In this document: positions 1 through 8,273 of the stretch, piece after piece | Numbering within the stretch: the first letter of the stretch is position 1 | How the letters are laid out: every line of letters starts with the position of its first letter | Assembly: GCA_018662005.1 (NCBI GenBank) | Contig: JABJHA010000032.1 | Location: 105,856 to 169,855, forward strand | DNA: 64,000 nucleotides | Direction of reading: 5' to 3' | Source: Rhodospirillaceae bacterium | GTDB lineage: Bacteria > Pseudomonadota > Alphaproteobacteria > Rhodospirillales > JABHCV01 | Translations under genes and position numbers: made by a program | Notes under the pieces: generated by a model | Told to the model about the DNA's origin: nothing | The model's database searches: none | What the model saw: only the letters and a program-made list of their open reading frames with translations

Positions 1-765
1 ACCCTTGCCGTGGCCGTAATCGCAACCCTCGGCTGGCGTCAAATGTGGTTGGCGCTCGGGGTTGTGCTTTTGGTGCTGTTGGCGCCGTTTATGCTGTGGC
101 TTCTGAAAGGCCATAGCGAGCGTCACAGAGGATTGGATATCGGAGTCCGTTCAGCAGACCAGGCGGTGAAAATAACCGGCTGGACACGCGCCCAGGTTTT
201 GAAAGACCGGCGTTTCTATGTGTTGTTGCCGAGTTATCTGGCCTTAAGTTTTATTGGCACCGGTTTCTTTTTTCATCAGGTTCATCTGACCCAAAGCAAA
301 GGCTGGAGCCTGTCTCTTTTCGTCAGCTTCTTTGTTGTCTATGCCATTACCCAGATATTTTCCGCCTTGCTCAGTGGTCTGCTTGTTGATCGTTTCAATG
401 CCCGCAGCTTGATGCAGGTTTATTTGCTTCCTGCCGCTGTTGGTCTTGGCTTTATTGCGACCTTTGACGCCCCCTGGTGCGGGGCTGTCTTCATGGCGTT
501 TATGGGGCTGTCTTCGGGTGCAGTCGGCGTTACCCACGGCGCTATCTGGGCCGAAATTTACGGCATTGCCCATCTTGGCGCGATCAAGGCCCTTGGGGCG
601 GCGTTGATGGTTCTCTCTACTGCCCTGTCACCGCCGGTTATGGGACTGGCCCTTGATGCCGGCATCAGCATGGAGGAGATCGCCCTTGCCTGTATCGCCT
701 TCATCCTGTTTTCGGCGGCCCTTGTCACCTTTGTTTTTCCCCGCATATATGTGCACCCGGCATGA
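1..765 (+). CDS. MFS transporter, 3' part (5' end outside window)
   Basis: The open frame runs in from the window edge (codons before the GTG at 10 are open), so this is the C-terminal part of a larger protein. About 255 residues are visible, with six or seven hydrophobic helices and a short polar loop near residues 35-60. This is what the second half of a 12-helix Major Facilitator protein looks like. The segment rich in Gly and Ala followed by VDRFNARS resembles the loop between helices of the second half. The substrate cannot be read from the sequence; monocarboxylate-type MFS proteins are one possibility. No terminator is evident after the stop. Confidence 0.8.
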   Translation, partial: TLAVAVIATLGWRQMWLALGVVLLVLLAPFMLWLLKGHSERHRGLDIGVRSADQAVKITGWTRAQVLKDRRFYVLLPSYLALSFIGTGFFFHQVHLTQSKGWSLSLFVSFFVVYAITQIFSALLSGLLVDRFNARSLMQVYLLPAAVGLGFIATFDAPWCGAVFMAFMGLSSGAVGVTHGAIWAEIYGIAHLGAIKALGAALMVLSTALSPPVMGLALDAGISMEEIALACIAFILFSAALVTFVFPRIYVHPA

Positions 766-880
766 TCTTGGTCAATGCGGTGATTTGCCATTTTCCCTTA
801 TAAATACAGCAGTCTGGAAAGGTCTGGCGCTTTCGATGCGAATGCACGCTTGGAAAAAGGCGCGTCGGGTGGGGTAAAAA

Positions 881-1291
881 ATGGTGAAGCTTAAATGGCT
901 CGATAGTTTTGCGATCGGCATTGAACATATTGATGAGGATCACAAACAAATTCTTCAGATCATGCAGGATGTCCAGGTAGCAGTGGACAACAAGGATTAC
1001 GGCCTTTGCGCCTCACTGCTGGACGAACTGGTCGAGCTGGGGGCCTCTCATTTTGCCAGCGAAGAAGAGTATCTGGCCAAGGTCAGTTACCCCTACATCG
1101 AAGAACACATTCTTTATCACCAGGAACTGTTGTTGAAGGTCAAGGCCGTAAAGGCAATCTGTAACAATGCGGACAGTGACGGCGGGCTGGAGGAATGCTT
1201 CAATAGCATGGCCGAATTTTTGATCGACGATATTATTGCCGGCGACTTGCAGTTCAAATCCTATTTGCAGTCCCGCGGCCTGGTCAAATAA
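881..1291 (+). CDS. Bacteriohemerythrin-like protein with an altered iron-ligand set
   Basis: This 136-residue single-domain protein fits the bacterial hemerythrin family, a four-helix bundle with a di-iron O2-binding site that stores or senses oxygen. The expected ligands are visible at H21 (IDEDH), H57 and E61 (SHFASEE), H76 and H80 (HILYH) and D122. In the last helix the usual WLxxHIxxxD pattern reads FLIDDIIAGD, so Asp117 stands where the fifth His normally is. The protein may therefore have an altered or weakened metal site. It has no signal peptide or fused receptor domain. It is probably monocistronic; the ATG at 881 follows a G-rich stretch that could serve as a weak ribosome site. 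Confidence 0.85.
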   Translation: MVKLKWLDSFAIGIEHIDEDHKQILQIMQDVQVAVDNKDYGLCASLLDELVELGASHFASEEEYLAKVSYPYIEEHILYHQELLLKVKAVKAICNNADSDGGLEECFNSMAEFLIDDIIAGDLQFKSYLQSRGLVK

Positions 1292-1415
1292 GCCTTTCGG
1301 GGTTGGCCACCTGACTTTGCAAATCACGCCTTAAATATATGGAATCTTAAGAATTTTATGCGCTTGCTTTCGTGTGATTCACGCTTAGATTCAAGAGCGT
1401 GTGGAAGGAGCAGGC

Positions 1416-2414
1416 GTGGAAAAAATGGCTGATGCTATCCTGAATACGGGTGGATCAATCAATTCAGGGGGGAAAGTACGGACTTTTCTTGGCCGGCTTG
1501 CGCGTCTGATCGGGCAATTCCTGCGCCTTAAAAAAAGCAAGAAGAAAACCGTTTCCAAGGGCCGTCGTCCTGCACGGGAGAAGCTCGAGGCCGATGATGA
1601 AACGGCGGCAGACAGTTTCGAGCCCGCGACGCTCTGGTCACCCGAACGCCTGAACGTGATTGAAAAATTATGGGGCGAGGGTTGCATCAGTCCGGGCAGT
1701 GCGGAATTCCTGCGGGTGACGCTTCCCTTGCTTGGTTTATCGGAAAAAAAGAGCCTGCTTATGCTGGGTGCCGGGCTTGGCGGTCTTGGCCGGGCGATGG
1801 TCGATGAGACGGGGGTCTGGGTTACCGGGCTTGAAGCCGATGAGGAACTGGCCGGGTTGGGCAAGGACATGACCAAAATGGCTGGTATGCAAAAGCGCGC
1901 ACCGGTGACGCTGGGCAATCTTGAGCAGCCCAAACTGAAGGAAAATTCCTTTAACGCCGTTGTTTCTCTGGAAAGTTTGTACCGGGTTGCCGCCAAGGAA
2001 CAATTGTATACGGCGATGGCTGCCGCCCTTCGCGGCGATGGCGAGTTGATGATGACCGACCTTGTTAAAGCTAATGACGAACCGCTAAACGATATCATGA
2101 ATGCCTGGGCAGGGCGCGAACCCACGCCGCCTCATTTATGGACAGCCGATGCCATCCAGTCCTTCATGAAGACCTTGAACCTGGATGTCCGGCCCTATCA
2201 GGATATTACAGCCCCCTATCGGGCCAACATCTTTAAGGGCTTTTTCAATTACCTGTCGGGGGTTACCAAACCCGAACTGCTGGAAATATCCGGTGATTTG
2301 ATCAACGAATGTGAATATTGGGCAAAGCAGCTTACGGCCATAGACAGCGGCGGGCTCAAGGTCTACAGGTTCCATGCCATCAAGTTGCCTGATAAACGCA
2401 AATCGGCGTTTTAA
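1416..2414 (+). CDS. Class I SAM-dependent methyltransferase-like protein
   Basis: About 332 residues. Start chosen at GTG 1416 because AAGGAG sits five bases upstream; a GTG at 1401 is in frame but has no such site. Residues 1-70 are basic and probably disordered. A Rossmann motif I (LMLGAGLGGLGRAM) near residue 115 is followed by an acidic strand end (GLEAD) and the segment NAVVSLESLYRV, which fits motif IV. This is the layout of class I methyltransferases. The substrate is unknown; the fold resembles UbiE/Coq5-type small-molecule methyltransferases, but no specificity motif was recognised. The gene stands alone between the hemerythrin gene and rpmJ. Confidence 0.7.
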   Translation: MEKMADAILNTGGSINSGGKVRTFLGRLARLIGQFLRLKKSKKKTVSKGRRPAREKLEADDETAADSFEPATLWSPERLNVIEKLWGEGCISPGSAEFLRVTLPLLGLSEKKSLLMLGAGLGGLGRAMVDETGVWVTGLEADEELAGLGKDMTKMAGMQKRAPVTLGNLEQPKLKENSFNAVVSLESLYRVAAKEQLYTAMAAALRGDGELMMTDLVKANDEPLNDIMNAWAGREPTPPHLWTADAIQSFMKTLNLDVRPYQDITAPYRANIFKGFFNYLSGVTKPELLEISGDLINECEYWAKQLTAIDSGGLKVYRFHAIKLPDKRKSAF

Positions 2415-2443
2415 AGCCCATTTAATAAATCCCGGCACGGGCA

Positions 2444-2472
2444 TTGACAGATCGCTCTGATACCCCTATTTT
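2444..2472 (+). promoter_or_regulatory. Probable sigma-70-type promoter of rpmJ
   Basis: A perfect -35 hexamer TTGACA (2444-2449), a 17-bp spacer and a -10-like TATTTT (2467-2472) lie 55 bp before the rpmJ start. This spacing is optimal for housekeeping sigma factors. The prediction is from sequence only. Confidence 0.6.
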
Positions 2473-2526
2473 CCGCGCCTTGCGCAGCCGAATGTCAGGT
2501 TGCTCTAGTTTAAGGATTTGAGAGCT

Positions 2527-2652
2527 ATGAAGGTAAGAAATTCCCTTAAGTCGGCCAAGATACGCGACAAGAATTGCCGGATCGTGCGTCGCAAGGGTCG
2601 GGTTTATGTCATTAACAAGACCAATCCACGCTTCAAAGCGCGTCAGGGATAA
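2527..2652 (+). CDS. rpmJ: 50S ribosomal protein L36 (bL36, zinc-free type)
   Basis: A 41-residue, strongly basic protein starting [11 protein letters not shown] and ending [12 protein letters not shown], which is the typical alphaproteobacterial L36. Only one cysteine is present (C17), so the four-ligand zinc site of type-A L36 is missing; this is the zinc-independent (C-minus) form. It is a component of the 50S subunit near the peptidyl-transferase region. A good promoter lies upstream, and a clear intrinsic terminator follows 60 bp after the stop, so it is its own transcription unit. Confidence 0.95.
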   Translation: MKVRNSLKSAKIRDKNCRIVRRKGRVYVINKTNPRFKARQG

Positions 2653-2711
2653 CCTTTCGTCTTGTTTTAGCTCTGCCTTTCGGGTTCTGCCCGGATGGTG
2701 AAAAATTTCAG

Positions 2712-2745
2712 AAAACCGTGCTATTTGGCGCGGTTTTTCTTTTAT
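2712..2745 (+). terminator. Intrinsic terminator of rpmJ
   Basis: AAACCGTGC pairs with GCGCGGTTT (8 of 9 Watson-Crick plus one G-U) around a 6-nt loop, followed by a T-rich run. It sits between rpmJ and the glc operon. Confidence 0.8.
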
Positions 2746-2799
2746 ATGGGTCCCTGAAAGCCTAAATTTACAAGGTATTCATTAAATCAGGGCGCCACC

Positions 2800-4287
2800 A
2801 TGAAGATGCCAACGCCAGACTCCGGGATTCTCGCCCGGCGCGACGAGATCATTACTGCATTGTCAGGGTTGCTGGCTGCGGAAAGTGTGATTTCCGACGC
2901 TGACGAACGGCGCGTTTATGAATGTGACGGCCTTTCCGCCTATCGCCAGTTGCCAATGGTCGTGGTGCTGCCTTCAACGACGGCGGAAGTTTCGGCTGTT
3001 TTGACGTATTGCTTCGCAGAAGGCATCAAGGTTGTGCCACGCGGGGCCGGTACGTCCCTTTCCGGCGGTGCCCTGCCGCTGGCCGATGGGGTGATGCTGG
3101 GGCTTGGAAAACTCAATTGCATCCTTGATGTGGATTTTGACAACCGGGCGGTGGTCAGCCAGCCGGGTGTTACCAATCTGGCGATCACCGAAGCCGTCGC
3201 TCACAAGGGTTTCTATTACGCGCCCGATCCTTCAAGCCAGATCGCCTGTTCCATCGGCGGCAACGTTGCGGAAAATGCGGGCGGCGTTCACTGCCTGAAA
3301 TATGGCCTGACCACCAATAACCTGCTGGGTATCGAAGTGGTGATGATGGACGGTCAGGTGGTGCGCCTGGGCGGCAAGCATTTTGACAGCGAAGGTTACG
3401 ACCTGCTGGGCCTGATGACCGGTTCGGAAGGCTTGCTTGGGGTGGTTACCGAAGTCACCGTGCGGATTCTCAAAAAACCCGAAACCGCCCGTGCCGTGCT
3501 CGTCGGTTTTCCTTCCAACGAAGCCGCTGGCGATTGCGTCGGTGCGATCATCGGCGCCGGAATTATCCCCGGCGGTATGGAGATGATGGATAAACTGGCG
3601 ACACAGGCGGCCGAAGACTTCGTGCACGCGGGCTATCCGCTGGATGTTGAATCACTGCTGATCATCGAACTCGATGGCCCCGAAGCAGAAGTCACGTATC
3701 TGATCGAACGGGTCGATGGCATCGCCCGCGAGGCCGGGGCGACCTATTCGCGTATCAGTGAAAGCGAAGAAGAGCGCATTGCCTTCTGGGCCGGGCGCAA
3801 GGCGGCGTTTCCGGCTATTGGCCGCATCTCGCCGGATTATTACTGCATGGACGGCACCATCCCGCGGACCCGCTTGCCGGAAGTTCTTTCGCGGATGGCT
3901 GAAATGTCAGAACGCTACGGATTGCGCGTCGCCAACGTTTTTCATGCCGGGGACGGGAATCTGCATCCGCTGATCCTGTACGATGCCAATATTCCCGGCG
4001 AATTGGAAAAGACCGAGGAATTCGGCTCCGAGATTCTTAAATTATGTGTCGAGGTGGGCGGCGTGCTGACCGGTGAACATGGTGTTGGCGTTGAAAAGCG
4101 TGACCTTATGGAAGTGATGTTTACAGAAGATGATCTTAAGCAGCAGCAGCGGGTCAAATGCGCATTCGATCCGGATGGGTTGCTTAATCCGGGCAAGGTC
4201 TATCCAACCTTGCACCGTTGTGCCGAATTGGGCCGTGTGCATGTGCATGACGGCAAAACCCGCTTCCCCGATCTTCCCAGGTTCTGA
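2800..4287 (+). CDS. glcD: Glycolate oxidase subunit GlcD (FAD-linked)
   Basis: A 495-residue flavoprotein of the VAO/PCMH family. Residues about 45-230 form the FAD-binding domain with PRGAGTSLSGGALPL and NVAENAGGVHCLKYG. The C-terminal FAD-oxidase cap has HAGDGNLHPL and TGEHGVGVEKR, the substrate and flavin contacts of the family. GlcD is the catalytic subunit of the membrane-associated GlcDEF complex that oxidises glycolate to glyoxylate and passes electrons to the respiratory chain. The length matches GlcD of other proteobacteria (about 499). It is the first gene of a four-gene operon with 5-bp or smaller gaps, which supports the assignment. Confidence 0.93.
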   Translation: MKMPTPDSGILARRDEIITALSGLLAAESVISDADERRVYECDGLSAYRQLPMVVVLPSTTAEVSAVLTYCFAEGIKVVPRGAGTSLSGGALPLADGVMLGLGKLNCILDVDFDNRAVVSQPGVTNLAITEAVAHKGFYYAPDPSSQIACSIGGNVAENAGGVHCLKYGLTTNNLLGIEVVMMDGQVVRLGGKHFDSEGYDLLGLMTGSEGLLGVVTEVTVRILKKPETARAVLVGFPSNEAAGDCVGAIIGAGIIPGGMEMMDKLATQAAEDFVHAGYPLDVESLLIIELDGPEAEVTYLIERVDGIAREAGATYSRISESEEERIAFWAGRKAAFPAIGRISPDYYCMDGTIPRTRLPEVLSRMAEMSERYGLRVANVFHAGDGNLHPLILYDANIPGELEKTEEFGSEILKLCVEVGGVLTGEHGVGVEKRDLMEVMFTEDDLKQQQRVKCAFDPDGLLNPGKVYPTLHRCAELGRVHVHDGKTRFPDLPRF

Positions 4288-4292
4288 CGGTC

Positions 4293-5504
4293 ATGGGCGA
4301 AACCTACAAACCGGACACGCCAGAGCAGGTTCTTGACGCCGTTAAATGGGCGCTGGCCGAAGAACAGACGCTGGATGTTTTCGGCCACGCCAGCAAACGC
4401 AATTTTGGCTGCCCTGCGAGCACTCACAACAACCTCGACCTGTCGGCCTTAAGCGGCATCACTTTGTATGAACCGGCTGAACTGGTCATGAGCGCCGCCG
4501 CCGCGACACCCATGAGCGAAATCCAGTCAACCATTGACGAGCACAATCAGCGTCTGGCTTTCGAGCCGCCCAATTTTGGGCCACTGCTGGATTCCGGGCC
4601 TGAAGCCGGGACAATTGGCGGCGTCCTGGCCTGTAATCTGGCTGGTCCGCGACGCATATCAGCGGGAAGTGCGCGTGATCATATCCTTGGCTTCCACGCT
4701 GTCAGTGGCCGCGGCGAGGTCTTTAAATCGGGTGGAAGGGTGGTCAAGAATGTCACCGGATTTGATCTGTCCAAGTTGCTTGCCGGTTCCTTCGGCACTT
4801 TGGCGGTGATGACGGATGTCACCTTTAAAGTGCTGCCGGTTCCTGAAAAATCCCGAACCGTGCTGGTCATGACGGAAGATCATGCCAAGGGCGTGGCGGC
4901 CATGCGTGATGCCCTGCACAGTTCTTACGAAGTCTCTGCCGCGGCTTATTTGCCGGCCGACATTGCGGCGCTTTCTGATGTCTCGTATGTCAGTTCGGGC
5001 AAAGGCGGGCATTGCGCATTGCGTGTGGAAGGGCCGGGACCATCGGTGGAATATCGCACCGGGGCCTTGCGGCAATTATTGGCCGGTTTCGGCGAGACGG
5101 AGGAATTACACACCACCAACACCAATGCCCTGTGGAGGGAAATTCGCGACGTTGCTTATTTCGTTTCCGGTGGTGAACAGCTCTGGCGTCTGTCGGTTCC
5201 GCCTTCCGAAGGCGCCCGGGTAATGCAAAAAATAGCCGAAAGTATTGGCGGACGCGCTTTCCTTGACTGGGGCGGCGGCCTGATCTGGTTCGCCATCAAG
5301 CCCCGCGACAATGCCGCCCATCAGGAAATCCGTGCAATTCTGGGTGACGTCGGTGGTCACGGGACCCTGATCAGGACGAGCGATGATGTGCGCGCCCGGG
5401 TTCCGGTTTTTCAACCACAACAACAAGCCCTGGCCGACCTTAGCGCCCGGATCAAAGACAGTTTTGATCCCATGGGCATTCTGTGTCCGGGACGTATGGG
5501 ATAA
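4293..5504 (+). CDS. glcE: Glycolate oxidase subunit GlcE (FAD-binding)
   Basis: A 403-residue protein with the FAD_binding_4 fold. The segment EAGTIGGVLACNLAGPRRI near residue 105 and SGGRVVKNVTGFDLSKL near residue 145 match the flavin-binding loops of GlcE. It is shorter than GlcD because it lacks the full catalytic cap. In the family, GlcE is required for glycolate oxidase activity together with GlcD and GlcF. The ATG lies 5 bp after the glcD stop, and glcF starts 4 bp after this stop, so translational coupling is likely. Confidence 0.92.
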   Translation: MGETYKPDTPEQVLDAVKWALAEEQTLDVFGHASKRNFGCPASTHNNLDLSALSGITLYEPAELVMSAAAATPMSEIQSTIDEHNQRLAFEPPNFGPLLDSGPEAGTIGGVLACNLAGPRRISAGSARDHILGFHAVSGRGEVFKSGGRVVKNVTGFDLSKLLAGSFGTLAVMTDVTFKVLPVPEKSRTVLVMTEDHAKGVAAMRDALHSSYEVSAAAYLPADIAALSDVSYVSSGKGGHCALRVEGPGPSVEYRTGALRQLLAGFGETEELHTTNTNALWREIRDVAYFVSGGEQLWRLSVPPSEGARVMQKIAESIGGRAFLDWGGGLIWFAIKPRDNAAHQEIRAILGDVGGHGTLIRTSDDVRARVPVFQPQQQALADLSARIKDSFDPMGILCPGRMG

Positions 5505-5508
5505 AAGG

Positions 5509-6795
5509 ATGGAAACCACCTTTAGCCCCGAACAAATGCAAGTCCCGGCGATTGCCATCGCCAACGACATTTTGCGCAAGTGTGTACATTGCGGTTTCTG
5601 CACCGCGACGTGCCCGACCTATGTCTTGCTTGGTGACGAGGCGGACAGTCCACGCGGCCGCATCTACCTGATCAAGGACATGCTGGAAAACGCCAAGCCG
5701 GCCCCGGCCAAGGTGGTCAAGCATATCGACCGCTGCCTGACCTGCCTGTCCTGTACCAGCACCTGTCCGTCGGGCGTCGATTACATGCATCTGATCGACC
5801 ATGCGCGGGTCTATGTGGAAGAAACCTATTCCCGGCCCCTGGGCGACAGGCTTTTGCGGATGTTGCTGGCTTTCGTCGTCCCCAACCCTGTGATCTTTCG
5901 CTTGTCGCTGATCGGGGCCAGGCTGGGGCGACCGTTCAAGGCGCTGATGCCGGGTCGCCTTAAGGGCATGATCGCCATGGCTCCCGATAAATTGCCGGCG
6001 GCTTCCACAGGTGATGAACCACAGGTATTCGCCGCACAAGGCGAACGCCGTATGCGTGTCGCGCTGATGACCGGTTGCGCCCAGAAAGTCCTGCGCCCGT
6101 CCATCAACGAGGCAACGGTGCGGCTGCTTAACCGGCATGGCTGCGAGGTCGTCGTCGCCCCGGGAGCAGCCTGTTGCGGGGCGCTGGTTCATCACATGGG
6201 CAAGGAGGATGCCTCCCACGCTGCGGCGCGTAACAATGTTGCCGCCTGGACGAGCGAAGTCGAAGGTGCCGGACTGGACGCGATTGTCATCAACGCCTCG
6301 GGTTGCGGGACGACGGTCAAGGATTACGGCTTCATGCTGAAGGATGATTCGATCTGGGCCGAAAAGGCGGGCCGAATCGCCTCCCTGACAAAGGATGTGA
6401 GCGAGGTCATGTCCGCCCTTGGTGTCGGTGAGACGCAACTCAAAGATCAGCCCAGCGTTGTTTATCATTCAGCCTGTTCCATGCAACACGGTCAAAAGCT
6501 GCGCGAGGAACCGAAAAACCTGCTCAAAAGTGCCGGCTTTGAAGTCCGCGATCCGGCCGAAGGCCATTTGTGTTGCGGTTCGGCGGGAACATATAATTTA
6601 TTGCAGCCTGAACTGGCCGGGGCCTTAAAGGTGCGTAAGGCGGCTCATCTGGAAGCTCAGGGTGCGGCGGTTATCGCTACCGGTAATATTGGTTGTCTGA
6701 TACAAATTTCCGGTGCGACGGAGATCCCTGTCGTTCATACTGTGGAATTACTCGACTGGGCGACTGGCGGCCCGGTCCCTGAAAGTCTGAAATGA
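5509..6795 (+). CDS. glcF: Glycolate oxidase iron-sulfur subunit GlcF
   Basis: A 428-residue protein. Start taken at ATG 5509, which lies just after the glcE stop behind AAAAGG; an upstream in-frame extension would overlap glcE by over 100 bp. Two ferredoxin-type 4Fe-4S motifs are visible (CVHCGFCTATCP near residue 25 and CLTCLSCTSTCP near residue 77). Two CCG cysteine-rich motifs (CCGALVHHMG and CCGSAGTYN) follow in the C-terminal half. This is the electron-transfer subunit that links GlcDE to quinones. Its stop overlaps the next start (ATGA). Confidence 0.94.
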   Translation: METTFSPEQMQVPAIAIANDILRKCVHCGFCTATCPTYVLLGDEADSPRGRIYLIKDMLENAKPAPAKVVKHIDRCLTCLSCTSTCPSGVDYMHLIDHARVYVEETYSRPLGDRLLRMLLAFVVPNPVIFRLSLIGARLGRPFKALMPGRLKGMIAMAPDKLPAASTGDEPQVFAAQGERRMRVALMTGCAQKVLRPSINEATVRLLNRHGCEVVVAPGAACCGALVHHMGKEDASHAAARNNVAAWTSEVEGAGLDAIVINASGCGTTVKDYGFMLKDDSIWAEKAGRIASLTKDVSEVMSALGVGETQLKDQPSVVYHSACSMQHGQKLREEPKNLLKSAGFEVRDPAEGHLCCGSAGTYNLLQPELAGALKVRKAAHLEAQGAAVIATGNIGCLIQISGATEIPVVHTVELLDWATGGPVPESLK

Positions 6796-8192
6796 ACCCG
6801 GAACCACCATCAAGAGCGACCGTTTCCGAGGGCTTTATTGAAGACCTGCGTTCCATTGTTGGCGACAGATTGTCAACCGGTGCCAGCGTTTGTGAACAAC
6901 ATGGTCAGGATTTATCCTACCACACCCCTTCACCGCCCGACGTGGTTGTCTTCGCGATCAGTACGCAAGAAGTCTCTGCCATCGTTAAGCTGTGCGCGGC
7001 CAGCAAAGTGCCGGTTATTCCTTATGGAGCGGGAACCTCGCTGGAAGGCCATCTGATCGCATTGAGAGGTGGCGTCAGTATCGATTTGAGCCAGATGAAC
7101 GAAGTTGTCAGCGTCAATGCCGATGACATGGATGTTGTGGTGCAGGCTGGCGTCAGCCGCAAGCAACTCAATCAACACCTCCATAATACGGGCCTGTTTT
7201 TCCCGGTTGACCCGGGCGCCGATGCTTCTCTGGGTGGCATGGTGGCGACGCGAGCGTCGGGCACCAATGCGGTGCGATACGGGACCATGCGCGAAAACGT
7301 TCTGGCCCTGACAGTGGTGATGGCTGATGGCCGGATCGTCCACACGGGCAGCCGGGCCAGGAAATCCTCGACAGGCTACGACCTGACCCACTTGATGGTC
7401 GGTTCGGAAGGAACTCTGGGTGTTGTCACGGAAGTGACCCTCAAACTGCACGGCATTGCCGAAGCAACCTCCGCCGCCGTGGTTCCGTTTGAAACCCTTG
7501 AAGGGGCCGTTAACACCGTCATTCAGACCATTCAGTTCGGCGTTCCCATCGCCCGCATTGAGTTGCTTGATGAGGTTCAGGTGAAGGCGAGCAATCTTTA
7601 TTCCAAGACCGATAACCCGGAGCAGCCGACCTTGTTCCTTGAATTCAACGGGTCGGAAGCCAGCGTCAAGGAGCAGACAGAGCAGGTCAGGGACATCTGT
7701 GATGAAAATGGCGGCGGAGAGTTTCGTTGGTCAACCCGCCATGACGAACGTGATAAACTGTGGGAGGCCCGCCATAATGTTGCCTATGCCAATATGGCGC
7801 TGATGCCGGGTTGCAAGATCATGGTCACCGATGCCTGTGTGCCGATCTCAAATCTGGCCGCCTGCCTTCTTGAAACGCGCAAGGATATTGACGAATCAGG
7901 TATGTTCGCGCCAATTGTTGGCCACGTCGGGGATGGTAATTTTCACCTGACCATTTTACTCGACCCCGATGATGATGAAGCGATCACACGCGCCCATGCC
8001 CTCAATGACAGGATGATCAAAAGGGTTCTGGATATGGGCGGAACCAGTTCAGGTGAACACGGGGTCGGCATGGGTAAAATAGAATACATGGAAGATGAGC
8101 ACGGCGAAGGTGTTGCCGTTATGCGTCAGATAAAGCAGGCTCTCGACCCCCAAAACATTATGAATCCCGGAAAGATTCTTCCTGCGGGATAA
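6792..8192 (+). CDS. FAD-linked 2-hydroxyacid (probably D-lactate) dehydrogenase
   Basis: 466 residues with the same two-domain FAD fold as GlcD but a distinct sequence: YGAGTSLEGHLIAL in the flavin domain, GHVGDGNFHLTI and SSGEHGVGMGK in the cap. These features fit the cytochrome-type D-lactate dehydrogenase branch (Dld/LDHD). It overlaps glcF by 4 bp (ATGA), so it is co-translated with the glycolate oxidase. It may use the GlcF iron-sulfur protein or act on a related hydroxyacid. The exact substrate (D-lactate, D-2-hydroxyglutarate or similar) cannot be decided from sequence alone. Confidence 0.85.
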   Translation: MNPEPPSRATVSEGFIEDLRSIVGDRLSTGASVCEQHGQDLSYHTPSPPDVVVFAISTQEVSAIVKLCAASKVPVIPYGAGTSLEGHLIALRGGVSIDLSQMNEVVSVNADDMDVVVQAGVSRKQLNQHLHNTGLFFPVDPGADASLGGMVATRASGTNAVRYGTMRENVLALTVVMADGRIVHTGSRARKSSTGYDLTHLMVGSEGTLGVVTEVTLKLHGIAEATSAAVVPFETLEGAVNTVIQTIQFGVPIARIELLDEVQVKASNLYSKTDNPEQPTLFLEFNGSEASVKEQTEQVRDICDENGGGEFRWSTRHDERDKLWEARHNVAYANMALMPGCKIMVTDACVPISNLAACLLETRKDIDESGMFAPIVGHVGDGNFHLTILLDPDDDEAITRAHALNDRMIKRVLDMGGTSSGEHGVGMGKIEYMEDEHGEGVAVMRQIKQALDPQNIMNPGKILPAG

Positions 8193-8273
8193 ACAGATCA
8201 CCCTTTGGTTTGCCCATTGCAGGCCAAGTCACTAATATCCCTTGTATTATATGACGTTAAGGAGCGAACAAGC

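Noticed and set aside
5452..6468. 338-codon minus-strand frame over glcF
   Set aside because: The plus strand carries complete Fe-S cluster motifs; the antisense product has no recognisable features.
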